DNA of 64,000 bases from the NCBI GenBank assembly GCA_027625915.1, contig JANTQA010000063.1:4049501-4113500 (forward strand). The letters are read 5' to 3'. The first letter of the stretch is position 1. The number at the start of each line of letters is the position of its first letter. The DNA comes from Anaeramoeba flamelloides (taxonomy: Eukaryota > Metamonada > Anaeramoebidae). Below the pieces are notes generated by a model. That model did no database searches. It was given only the letters and a program-made list of their open reading frames with translations, and had not been told where the DNA came from. The position numbers and the translations under genes were made by a program. Of this stretch, positions 1-12,100 are shown piece by piece.

Positions 1-1202
1 TTTTTGTGGTTACATACTATTAGAATCAAGGAATAAATGTTTAATAAAAATAAAATGAATCAATAATTCCAAATGTTCCTAATATTGATTCCACAAAAAT
101 TATTGAAAGAACAAAATATTATTTCAATTTTAATCTCAAATAATTGCTCAAAATCTTGTGAGAAAAAAAAACAAATTAAAGAAAACACTATAAAAAACTT
201 CTTAAATGGAAAACTTTTTTAAAAATTGCTAAAAATCTGTTTCAAATCGAATTTACAAGTGGCTCCTTTGAAATTATTTTAAAAAATTACAATCAGAAAA
301 CAATATTAATTTTCTACTTTTCGAATTTGAAGGTAAAAAATAAAAAAAAATCAATTAAAATTAAATTCTAAAAAATTTTTTTCTTTGATTGTTAAAATTT
401 TACATTTTTGTTTTTAAAATAAGTAACCGAATTGGGTTTTCCTTTTTACAACAAAATTATAGATACAAAACTAAAATATATTCCAAAAATTGTTAATCAC
501 CTGAATAATAAATTGAAAAAAAAAAAAAAAATCCTTTGGTATTCAAAGAACAACAAATAATTTAATCTTATTAATAATCCACTTTTATAATTAATATAAA
601 CATATAAAAGTCTGATATTTTAAAAATAAAAATCAAATAAAACTAAAAACTAAAAAAAGTGATTATCACAATTTTTCAAAATGAGCATTACGGATTTTTT
701 ATTACTGTACTTTCAACTGAAAAAAGGTTAACAAAAAGATTTTTGGCTATAAATTTATTCATTTTTAAATGTATTACAGAGTCTCAATTTTCTAAAGGTT
801 TATTTGTCTTTTCTAAGTTCTTTTTTTTCAACTTTGTTTGCTTTCTTAAAAAAAAAAAAAGGGATTAAAAAAAAAAAAGAAAAAAAGGAAGAATAAGAAA
901 AAAAAAAGAAAAAAAAGGAAGAATAAGAAAAAAAAAAGAAAAAAAGGAAGAATAAGAAAAAAAAAAAAAAGAAAAAGAAAAAAAAGTTGAAAAGAAAATA
1001 TGATTTTACTAAATTATAATAAAGAAAAAGAAAGAAAACAAAAAAATATAAAAAAAAAAAAAAAACCAATTTTTATTTTGAATTATATCAAGATGCTGAT
1101 TATTCAATTAATTCAATATTTAAATTCTTTTTATCTTTTAATCGTCTTTAAATCAACGAATATCTGAACAAACTTTTTAAAAAAAAAACATATTATTTTT
1201 AG
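1..1202. other. Gene-free AT-rich flank with purine tandem repeat
   Basis: No coding sequence is recognisable. Positions 605-800 match, in inverted orientation, a stretch at about 36,290-36,530 (see repeats). Positions 860-985 hold about three units of a roughly 31-bp purine repeat of the form A-run, GAAAAAAAGGAAGAATAAG. The segment ends in TTATTTTTAG, a good 3' splice site for the exon that follows, so part of it is probably intron; no upstream exon is evident in the window. Confidence 0.6.
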
Positions 1203-1793
1203 TTAAAACAATCTAGATTAGAAAAAGAGATCAAGAAACTTCTTGAAACTGGCCAAGAAATCAATGAACTTAAGGACCAAGTCATCGGATCATTATGCGA
1301 TACTTTCCAAAACTTTGGAACGATACCTTTACAAGAAAACGAAATAACAGAGTTATTAACATTGCCTGAAACTGCCATTGAAGATGAAAAATGGAAAAAA
1401 CCTAAGAAAAAATTGGTTAAAAATTCAAACAATAGAACAGGATTTGCAATGATGGTTGTAATTATAGCTATTACGATGGTATTTGGAAATGAAATGATCT
1501 TTAACAAATCAACAAAAACTCAAACAATTCCAGTATTTTCAAACGAAGCTGAAACAAAACGCGCTCTTCAAACATTCGATTTTGGCAAATATAGCTCAAA
1601 AAAAGATAAATATTTCAGTACTCAAAATATCTGGATTGAGGAAATAGATGATACAGAATATAACGAGCACCAGAAAGATGATACCGAAAACATATCGACA
1701 CACCCAACTACATCTTCTACGGTGCCAGAATTAGACCACAATGATTTGAAAGATAAATTTCAAAATCATGATAAAAAAATTACAAATTCATAG
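1203..1793 (+). CDS. 3' exon of coiled-coil, single-membrane-span protein
   Basis: The frame is open from 1203, directly behind a TTTTTAG acceptor (AG at 1201-1202), to a TAG at 1791-1793, about 196 codons. No ATG suits an N-terminus, so this is read as the last exon of a gene whose earlier exons lie upstream or outside the window. It opens with a charged amphipathic helix (SRLEKEIKKLLETGQEINEL) of coiled-coil type. A basic stretch (KWKKPKKKLVKN) is followed by one hydrophobic span (TGFAMMVVIIAITMVFG, about nt 1434-1490) and about 95 polar, acidic residues after it. A zipper-like helix followed by one membrane span resembles the layout of membrane-tethered bZIP factors (ATF6/CREB3, plant bZIP17/28), but the basic DNA-binding region would sit in an unseen exon, so that identity is only a guess. 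A SNARE is less likely because SNARE anchors sit at the very C-terminus. Confidence 0.55.
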   Translation, partial: LKQSRLEKEIKKLLETGQEINELKDQVIGSLCDTFQNFGTIPLQENEITELLTLPETAIEDEKWKKPKKKLVKNSNNRTGFAMMVVIIAITMVFGNEMIFNKSTKTQTIPVFSNEAETKRALQTFDFGKYSSKKDKYFSTQNIWIEEIDDTEYNEHQKDDTENISTHPTTSSTVPELDHNDLKDKFQNHDKKITNS

Positions 1794-2334
1794 AGAGAAG
1801 CAAATTTAAACTAAATAATTAAAATAAATTCTAAAAATTTTTTTTATTAATTTTTTTTTATTAAATATCCATATGAAACAACAATCCAAAAAGTAGTGAA
1901 AATGAATTTTTTGTTTAATTATTATTTTCTATATTTATTATCAAAGTTGGAACATTTAAGGAATAAATTTTATTTTAAATAATAAAGAAAGAAATAATAA
2001 AGATTGAAGAAGTAAAAAAAACAAAAAAAAGTACAAAAAAATAATAATGTGCTAATGAATTGTAAAAGATTTATAAATGATCATTTTTAAAACAATGAAT
2101 ATGAAATGTTTTATTCTCCATTTATTATAATAATCAAATTTCTGAAAACACATTAAAATTCGAATTAGATAAAATTGTTCAAAATCTTTTTTGGTTATTG
2201 AGTTGGTTGTTAATTTGTGATTGTTTGTTTATAATTTCCTGTGAAAATTGCATTATTAGTTTTCTTTTTTTTTTTAAACTTACTGTTTATTCAATAAAAA
2301 AATGATCTGAAATTGAAAGTTCTTATTGAAGATT

Positions 2335-2620
2335 GAGATCTTGACTCTTTATATCCTCCTCATTTAGATTTTGTTCAACTGCTTTCATCTGGTTATTAAG
2401 ATTTTTTAACAAATGTTCCATCTCTCATGCCATTTCTCGGAGCTTACTTTTTTTGTTTTGTATTTTTTCTACCTTTTTCTAATAATTGTCAGTTACAATT
2501 AAATTGTTGTGTTGGGGGTAAGGAAACTTAGTTTAATTTGGTTAGTAATGTTGGAACAATTGTCTAATTTATTGGTTTCAATCTTTTTTCAATTTCACCA
2601 ATTATTTGAGAAGAAATAAA
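2335..2620 (-). pseudogene. Decayed coiled-coil exon, weakly Nup62-like
   Basis: The minus strand reads KLREMA-stop-EMEHLLKNLNNQ followed by MKAVEQNLNEEDIKSQDLNLQ and a TAA near 2,330. The heptad pattern is coding-like and the first part resembles the Nup62 coiled-coil segment LKRMAQDLKDIIEHLN. The frame has one internal TGA, and further upstream (up to about 2,620) it is repeatedly interrupted. It is either a dead gene fragment or a short terminal exon with a misread base. The Nup62 link rests on about 17 residues and is weak. Confidence 0.25.
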
Positions 2621-5397
2621 AAAATGAAAAAAAGAAAATTTTTTTATATATTTATTTATTAAAAGAAAATTTTATCAAATAAAAGATAAGAAGAAAAATA
2701 ATTAAAATAAGAAGAATAATTATAATAACATTACATGATCATATTAAAAACTATTCACTTGTCATTAGGTTTTTTTTTCACTATAAAATAAAAAGAAAAT
2801 ATGTTAAAATTTCTTTTCCTTGTGAAAATTAAAAAAAAAAAAACATCATTAGCTTTTCCAAAATTTAAAATAATAGAGTAGAATCTCAGATTTTTCTCTA
2901 TTATCTTTAAATCTATAAAAGTGTCTTTAGGTTTTACTGTAATTTAAGAAATAAAAAGAAGATTTCAAAAATTTTCTTTTAATTTCTAAAATTTAATAAA
3001 AACTGTGTGCTATATACTATTTTAAAACACTTCACGGCACCTGAAGACACGTCCCCATAATTTACTGGAATGTACAAAAAACTGATAAAAAATAGGGATT
3101 AAACGTATAGATAAAATATCCATAATCTATGATTAATAATTGGTATTCCAATTTCTTTAGGTTTTTTTAATTTGAAAGAATTATATAAAAATTTTTGATT
3201 CTGATTAATTATTTTAAATTAAAAAATATAGTTTCTGCCTCTCAGAGTGGGTCATTATGTACCCGAATTTATCTATATTAAAGAATAAATAATTTTTCAT
3301 TTTTGAATATTAATTGATGAAAAATTATTCATTATTTAAATTGTGTTTGTCTTTTAATTTGTGAATCTGACATTAAAGTATCTCAACAATGAGAAAGTCA
3401 ATTTTTTTAAAAAAATTACAAATATGGTTCATTTTTCAGAAATTTTTAAACGCGTACTTAATGATAAACCAGATTCAAAAATGTTTAATTTAATATCTTG
3501 TTTGGTTGATTTTCTATTGTTCATATTTGATGGAATTTGAAATTTAAGGGGGTATATTACAATTCAATTCTTCATGTGTAGTAAAAATTCGAAAATTTTT
3601 TTTTTTTAAGATCTAAACTATTTTTTTTCTAAAAATTAAAAAAAAATATTTTTATTATTGTAAAAAAATAGAGTTTTTAGATTATTACTATTTTGATCTA
3701 TTGAAAACACCTACTTCCCATAGAGTACTAATTAAGAGTGTTATTGGCTTAGTGACGAATTATTGCATTTAACAAGGCTGTTAAAACAAAGTTCGTATAA
3801 CCGAATTAATTGGTAAATTATAATATATATATATATATATATATATCACTTTTGATGAATTTTTAAGTATTGATGGGCGATAATTAAATAATAAAATTTA
3901 CCCTGTAAAAAATTGTCAATAAATAATCCCTAGAAACCCAAGCAAAACTCCAACGATTCATTAGAGAACATCTAATTCATTTATTCAAACATACACATTT
4001 TAGTTAATTTTTTTTTAAATGTAAAATACTGTTATTCTTTGTTTTTTTATAAATCCTTTCTTAATAAATGATAATGATAAATCTAAATTAAAAATGTTAA
4101 TATTATTTCAATTTTTTTATTTTTTTATTACAGAAAATATTATTATCAGAAACAAATCATTTTCAAAAAGAAAAAAAAAAGAACAAGATAATTTAATTCA
4201 TAAAGAATGAGAGTTACTTTTTTTAATTCCAAACCCAACATTTTAATCTTTTTATAAAAATAAATTTTTTACAATTAAAATCAAAAAAATTATATTAAAA
4301 ACTCTTGAAATGTATCATTTGAAATTTTTTATAAAGTTTCTATTTTTGAAAAGTTTAACCTTTTTTACTGAAAGGGTAACATCATTTTATTTTCCGATTT
4401 GTGCATTTTTTTAGTTATAATTTGTGAAATTAAAAAGAAATATAATTATAAAATCAGATCCTTGTAAATAAATATATTAGAAGCAAAAACATTGTACATA
4501 CAATTTTTTTACTATGGACCGAATAAATAATGATCACAGGTTACTATCTTTGATAAATGCATCTTCTTTTCAGAGTAGTGAGTTAATTATATAAATACAA
4601 ACATAGATATTTTTTAAAATTATGGTAATTTCAAAAAGAAATATTTTATTTACAAAATGAGAAAAAAGAATTTATTTTATGAGGTTTATATCTTTGATAA
4701 TTCGATAGAATAGGAATTTATTGGTCACACTTTTGTAATATTTTTCAAGTAGTAAAATTAAGATGTTCAAAAATCTAAATTTTTAACAATTAGTTTACTA
4801 GAACAAAATTAAAACCTATCCTTATCTCTAATTAATATCACAAAAAATATGATCAACTTAAAATTTACTTGAAATATCATAAAAAAATTATATACTAAAA
4901 AAAGTGAAACAAAAATAAAATGTACTAATCATTTTTCAAACATTTTTAGAACCTAAAGATTCAAAAGATAGTTTTTTGATATTTTTCAAATGAAGAGTTC
5001 ATGCCCAAAAAAAAGTTGAGTTGTTGACCAACAACCTGAAAATAATTTTATTCACTTTTTGACCCATTTACTTCTGCAAATTGATCAATAAAGTAGAAAT
5101 AAAAATATAAAAAAATCAAAACCCAATGATCCTTTTTTATCCAAATATAATTTAGTTTAATCTGGGTTCCAAACAACTCAAACACATGAAGTATGAAAAA
5201 AGTCTGGATTTATAACATGTATGAAAAATTGATTGGGAAGGTATAACTCTACTTGATATAAAATTTTACCTAACGAGAAATTTTGCAGTTCTAAAATATC
5301 ACATTTAATTTAGAATTCTTAGTTAACAAAATACTTACCAATACAAAAAATAAAACAAATATATTCGTCAAACTAATTCGAATCATTACTTTTAAAA
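2621..5397. other. Gene-free region with repeat debris
   Basis: No gene is seen. From 2,760 to 3,010 and 3,155 to 3,240 it holds pieces of the short-hairpin repeat family found elsewhere (aggtttttttaattt ... aaattaaaaaaa). Positions 3,100-3,155 and 3,240-3,275 match the LINE tail region at 38,130-38,195 and are separated by one of those hairpins. A (TA)n tract lies at 3,823-3,846. The stretch from about 3,300 to 5,397 shows nothing I can name. Confidence 0.6.
3100..3280 (+). mobile_element. LINE 3' fragment interrupted by hairpin repeat
   Basis: The sequence gattaataattggtattcc (ending near 3,150) and ctctcagagtgggtcat (near 3,240) also occur next to each other at 38,152-38,193, inside a LINE C-terminal region. 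Here a hairpin of about 85 bp (3,155-3,238) sits between them, so a small repeat inserted into an already truncated LINE copy. Confidence 0.5.
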
Positions 5398-5398
5398 C

Positions 5399-5966
5399 TT
5401 AAGGTTTCCAATCCCTAAAATTTGAAAAAAAGATTATCTTGTATCAGGGTTGAAGAATTGTTATTTTGGCTTTTATTTGCAGATCTGGAACTTCGTATGT
5501 ATTTTTAATACTGGTTCAAAAAGGTTATTTTTTCAATTTATTTGTTTTTCGGAAATCCAAATCGAAGAATATAAAACTAATAGGTTGGTTAGTATTTAAT
5601 ACAAAGTTCTGATTTTTTGGTTTTCAATTGAAATTTTTGTAATTATGTTAGGTTTTAATTAGGAGCTTTTAAAAATTTACTATTTTTATTTGAGGTAATT
5701 GACAAAAAAGAGAAATAAATATTTCAATTTAAACACCCTAAAATCACATTTTTTTATGACTTACCCCCCTATCAATCAATTTACCTAATACTCATAAATT
5801 CAGATTTCTGAAAAAAAAAAAATAAATTGTCGAAAATTGTCATTTTGAACAACTATTAAATTTCATACAAAGCTCTCAATCTATCAGTTTAAATCAAAAA
5901 TAACAATTGGTCAAACCTTACACATTATAATCTTTTTTTTCAAATTTTAGGGATTGGAAACCTTAA
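5399..5966. mobile_element. MITE with 39-bp terminal inverted repeats and TTAA ends
   Basis: The left end (about 5,398-5,436) and right end (about 5,928-5,967) are near-perfect inverted copies, differing by one A in an A-run. Both outer ends read TTAAGGTTTCCAATCCC in from the edge. The interior (about 490 bp) has no coding sequence. TTAA at both edges is the target of piggyBac-type transposases, which suggests but does not prove that class. It lies 230 bp upstream of the LIP1-like gene. Confidence 0.75.
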
Positions 5967-6197
5967 GAATAGAACACAAATGATAATTTTGAGAGAGAAG
6001 GAAAGTAACAATTTTTTCTTATTAAATATTAAAAAATGGTGTTTAATATTTATCTTTTTAACTTTCCAAAAAAACTCTGAATGAAATAGAAAACGCATTG
6101 AATACCAATTAAGAACAAACTTGAGAAATAAAAAGGTACTCTTCAAATGTAGTTCATTTTCATCATCATTTTTTAAAGATTTCTATTCAAATAAAAA

Positions 6198-9100
6198 ATG
6201 AGTAATTCTCGTGTTACCAAAGTATTGTCTGAGGATCAGTTTTTAAAAGACTTACACTTTCACTTGATTGAACACTGTAATTCTTTTCTTGTCCAAAAAA
6301 CAAATCAAATTCTCCTTCAAACCAGCTTTCGATTAATAACAAAAAAAAAAAAAACAAAAAAAAAAATAAAAAACAAATCTTCTTTTCAATCACAAAAAAA
6401 TTTTAGGGAAAGAAATAAATAAAGGATCGTATTTGAAATTGTCACTAAAGAATATCAATTTCCTGAACAAACAAAAGAAAAACATAAAAAAAATCAATGT
6501 GCCAACCAAATCTGGAAGAATATTCCGAAATAAATCAACAACAGAATTGACATCAGAGCTCTTTTGGTTTATTACCAAATTAAAAGCCTTAAAGATTTCT
6601 GCACCCAAGCATGTCAACCAATCTTATAATATTTCACTTTCCTCTTTTATCAAACTTCGTAAATTGGAAATCCAGTCTGGTAAATTGTCTTCCTTTCAGG
6701 GATTCCATAAAAAAGTTTTACCGAATTTATTAAGCTTAACGATTGTTAATAACGTGATCTCTTCATTAGGGGAAATCTTTACCCAAGAAACAGAAAAATC
6801 AAAAATTACTTATTCTTCTTCACTTGACTCTTTGTCTTGCCCTTATAATCAGTTAACAGAAATTGATGACACTTTGGTTTGAATTCTTTTAATTTTTTTT
6901 CTATATTTTTTTCTTTCTTTCTTTTTTACTTTTTTTTTTTTTTAACACCACAAACAAACCAATTCATAAATTTCTTTCTTTTTTGTTTCTTTTTTTCCCT
7001 TTCAAAAAAAAATTAATTAGCCTCTTCTTTCCAGAATTCTTTTTTGTTTTTCTTTTGTTTGTTCATATTTCTGAAAAACTAGATTATTTATTTTTAATTC
7101 TGCAGTTCATTTTTCTCATTCCTTTCCAAATTAAATTTAAAAATGATTCAAACCAACCAAAATAATTCTCGAGTATTTCATAAATTAGAATAGAGAAAAA
7201 AGATCTCTGGAAAGGGATTTTTTAAAAAATCAAGAATGATTAAGAACCTCACAAAAAAGAATTCTTTTTTTAAATCAATTTCAATTCTTAAATAAAAAAA
7301 AAGCAGTCTTTTCATAAAATAAGATTGCTTTGTCCGTTCCTATTTCAAAAAAAAACTATTCGCACCAAAAAAAAAAACAATAAATACCAAAACGAACATA
7401 TTCTCATTTGAAAATCTTTTACACTTAGATTATCAACTGAGGAGAAATTGTAATCTCACTTAAAGGTCTATACACTTACTGTAGATTTTACTCCAAACTC
7501 AAGGTGCGTCCTGTGACGAAAAAGTACATTGTGAAATTGCAATTACCTTTGTTGAAAAAAACCATATAACAAAAAAAAATTTCTTTGGATCTCAAACAAT
7601 TGGCAAAAAATTCAATCAAAAAAATTTTATAAGATCTCAATTACAAAATTATAACTCAAAAAAGTCACAAGAATCACAATGATAAAATTCAAATAACAAA
7701 AAAAAAATATTGCATTGGATCTCATTGTCCAAAAATTCGATGAAAAAAAAAAGTTTAAAAAACATTTTTATTTAAAAAATTCATATATCTCAAAGAAAAA
7801 ATTTCATTTAACAAAAAAAAAGTTTAAAGGGATCTTTTGAAACAAAAAATTCGATATACAAAATAACTGTTTAAAGGGATTCTCTAATTCCAAAAAATCC
7901 AAATTTTAAAAAAAAAATTATTTGCTTCTTTTTTAAATTTCCAAATGGATTAAATTTCTTGTGAATAAAATAAATTGCTTTCTTTAAGTGAAAAATCGAT
8001 TTAATTTGATTTAATCCAATTTGTGGTTATTTTGTATCGCTCTATCTTTTGACAGAGCAAGGATTTTGTAAGATTCTTTCGAGATAAAAATAACTAATTT
8101 GAAAAAAGGAAAGAAATGAAAAAAAAAAAAATCTTTGAGATCTCAAAAAGATCCAAAGAGCTACACTTCAAAACTAACACAGTTGCTTCCAAAATTATAT
8201 ATTCTAAGCAATTTAAATTGAAAATCGAGTGTCTATCTACGGCATTTTTATCTAAAAATTTCCTCGTTTTTCATTGTTGATTTGCGAGATCAATTGTAAA
8301 ATGCACTTCGGTTTTTGGTTTGGTTTTAATCTTTTATTAGGCACTCATTGTAATTACTATTATTTTTTTTTCAATATTAAAAAAATTATTTTTCACCATA
8401 ATTACTCTACCCTTAAGAACTTTTTTGTTTTTGTAATGCATTTCAAATAATTTTAGGATTTCTTTGCAAACCTCAGTTAGTTTAAACCCTCGGTAAATCT
8501 TTTTTAACAATTTGCAATTTTATTGAATATTTCCTAGATTTAAGGACTACGTTTCAGCACAGGGAGAGTGCTGAGTTATTTTTTTCAAAACTTCCACTTC
8601 TCAAAAAGAAATTTTCATTCTGGAGAAAATTGGACAAAACAAATATTAATTTCAAAGTTAAAATCAACATTAAAACAATTCAAAAAATAAAAATTTGTTA
8701 AATAGAATCTTGATTGCAAATTTTCAAAAAAATCTCTACAAGTACAAGATCCCAAATTCAAAAAACAAAAACATTTCAAACTTGTAAAAGCAACTGCAAA
8801 AGAATATTTAGAACAGCCTGAGGAAATTGTTTTGCGTTTTATAGATTTGAAATGGAAATTATGAAATATTAAAATCAAATTTTGTAAGGATCAAAGAAAC
8901 GCAAAATTAGTGAAAATTTATGAGAATATGAAAATTTCACATTTTTTTTGTAAAAGAAAATAACCCAGTGGGCAGAAAATTAACTGATATTATAGAACTC
9001 TTTCAAGAGTGTTTTTAGTCAACAATTCTCCCGTTTTCACCTGAAAACTTACTCCTTAAGGATTAATGATTTTAATTATTGATGAATAAAGTGATAAAAA

Positions 9101-12100
9101 AGTGCTGATTTTATTTTCCTAAATCAGTAAAACGAAAGAATTCTTGGTTTAATTAAACCATTCATTGAGTGAATTAAATTTTAATACATCAATACATATT
9201 ACAAATAATTTTACAATTTTTTTGTTTAATCACCTCTTTAATAAAATCTCTTTCAACGATTATTAATAACTTTATAGATTGTAAGATCATTGAAATTTAA
9301 ATAATTAACAAATCAAATGAAAAAGAAATAAGAATTTAATTTTCATAAATAAGTAATTTTAAATACTGGATAATAAAATAATCAGGTAAATAGAGTGAAA
9401 AGCCGAGGTTATCAATCTTTCCAATTTTAAAAAAACGTCCCTATCATAGCTTTAACAAAAACATTAATTCTTTTTGTTTAATTAATTTGCATTTTTTTTT
9501 TAATTAAATTTTTGATTTTCCAATTCAAAAAATAAATGTTTTATTCCAACATCTTTGAAAAACTTTTCAATAATAATGATAAGAAAAATCTTAAATTATA
9601 AGAACATAACGAATCACATTCAAAACAAAGAATTATATGAATATCATTATCTTTTCATTTTTAAATACTTGAAATAAAACAAAAATAAACTCCTTTTCAA
9701 TAATCACCACACATTTAATAATCATTATTTTTGTAAAAAAACCATTTCTTTAATTATATTTTTAAAACAAAAAAATATTTTCTCCATAGTATACTTATCT
9801 TTTTTGATACTACAATACTTTAATTTTTATTTAAAGAAAATTAAAAATAAATGTTGGAATAAAAAAAAAAAGTTGAATAAACATTTTGGAATAACTTTTT
9901 TTAATTTATTTAATTAATTAAAAAAAAAGAAATAAAATAAGTAAAAAAATTATTAAAAATTATATCTTAATTATCTTTCTCTATCAAGAACCAAATTATT
10001 TTTTTTTTTTTTTGATCTTTTCAAGTAACCCTCAAGTAATAATATCTAAATGTCAATAAAAAAACTAATAAACATATTTTTTTTTCAAGTGACTTCCAAG
10101 TAATAATGTCACAAATGTTAATTAATAAACTAATAAACTCATCTTCATTCAAAGAATTATCAATGATTGAATCTTTTGATTCATAATTTGCCAAATATTC
10201 TCAATTGGATTAATATCTGGTGAATTTTGAGACCATGAATCCAAAACATTAAATCTTTTATGTCAAATAATTTGCATGAATTTTTGGCAATATGTGTTCT
10301 GACTACTACTTTCAAAAAAGCCCATTGGATGATACCATGCTCATCATTAGCCAGATTTTTAACATTTAATTTCTTGATTATTTCTTTGGTATAACTTTTT
10401 TAATCTTATTAATGATTTTATAATAATTAAATCTACAAGTTAAAACTAAAGACACCCCGAATTAATATCTTTTGAGTGATTTTTGTATTCTTCCATAGAA
10501 ACTGAATCTTTTTTTTTAAAAAAAAAAACAAATTAAGAAAGAAAAAAACAAACACACCTTCAAGTTCGTTTTTTTTTCAACGCCAATTTTTTTTTTTTTA
10601 AGATAAATATAAATCCAACTTTCATCCGAAAATATTGACTTTTTTTAAATTACTTTTTAATGGTTGGTGATCTAAGATGTTTTAAAAGTCTTCTGACAAT
10701 TTGAATTTTAGTTAAAGTATACTAAACAGGTGGTGATTTATAATCTAATTTCACAAATTTTCCTATTCGATAGATTTGTTTTACAGAACAACTTTTTTCA
10801 AGAAATTCATTTTTTAAATTTTAATTTTAATTGTTTACATTTAATGGATCTCTTTTGTTTTTTTTTTTTGTCTTTCTTTAAAGACTGTATCATATTAAAA
10901 ATCAATGAAATCTCAGGATAGATTGGAAAATCATTTTTACGAATGGAATTAAAAAAAAAAAAAAATTAATAAAAACATTTTACAATTAATGTCACAAAAA
11001 ATGTTTAATACAACAATTTTAAAAAAGTGATAATTAAAAGTTTTAAAAACTGTAACTCAAACTTACAAAAAGGGGTGGATTAAAGATTTTGGTGACAACT
11101 CTTTAAAAACTTTTATAACTTGCTTTTTTAAAACAGCTATAAAACCTCCAAAAATAGTTATAATCAAGTTTGTTAAATGTCTTACAAACACCACCTATAC
11201 ACTTTTGAAAAGTTTTTTAAAAATGATTTTAATTTATTTCAAATGAATATTTTTATTTTAAACTTTTTAATAAAAATCTCAAAAATGAGTAAAAACCAAT
11301 TCATTTAATTTTGAAATTACAGATGCTTTTGGTGTTTAAATCTGATAATAATAATATCACCCTTTCTTTTTATTTAATCAAAGATTTTTCACATTTAAAA
11401 AACAAAGTATTTATATTAACTTCGAAAAATGCATATTCAAATAAAGCTATGAGACAATATATTATCTAATTTCTTTAATTTTAGAACACTTGAAGTAATA
11501 GATAGATCAAAAAGATGAATTTAAAAATTTTTCCCATTTAAAATTAAAATATCAGTAGAATGCTTTATAATAATGATTTAATTACTCTTGTAATTTTCAA
11601 TAAAATTAAAACTTCTTTCTACTAGATCTCTTCAACTTTTTTAAAAACAGAAAGTCAATATTATGAAAATCGAAAAGGATCATTAAATTAAAAGCAAAAC
11701 CAATTTGATTTCGAAAAATAACCTATTAAGGTATTTCCAAAAAAGTGGGGGTATTTTTTTTTATATATTTCAAATATTAAATTATCTTTTTGGTATTATT
11801 TCTATTTGTATATTAGTAATATAAAATTAAGTGGAATATTAATACTGGCTGAATAAGTATCTATTGATGTATGTTTCAAAATATGTTCATCAAAATATTT
11901 CCCAAAAAAAGTAAAAAAAAATTGCATATTTTTGGACAAAACAATTCAAGACCAATTTCAATAAAAAATGGGCAATATGAAAAACGGAAAAAATGATTTT
12001 TAAATAATAAAATAGAGTTATATGTTTTCCATTCTATTTGAAATCTTTATCAAGATTATGTTTAGATTAAATCTATTTGTAAAAAAATTTTTTATGATCA

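Noticed and set aside
800-1069. Minus-strand Phe/Leu-rich open frame
   Set aside because: It is the complement of a purine tandem repeat; composition alone explains it.
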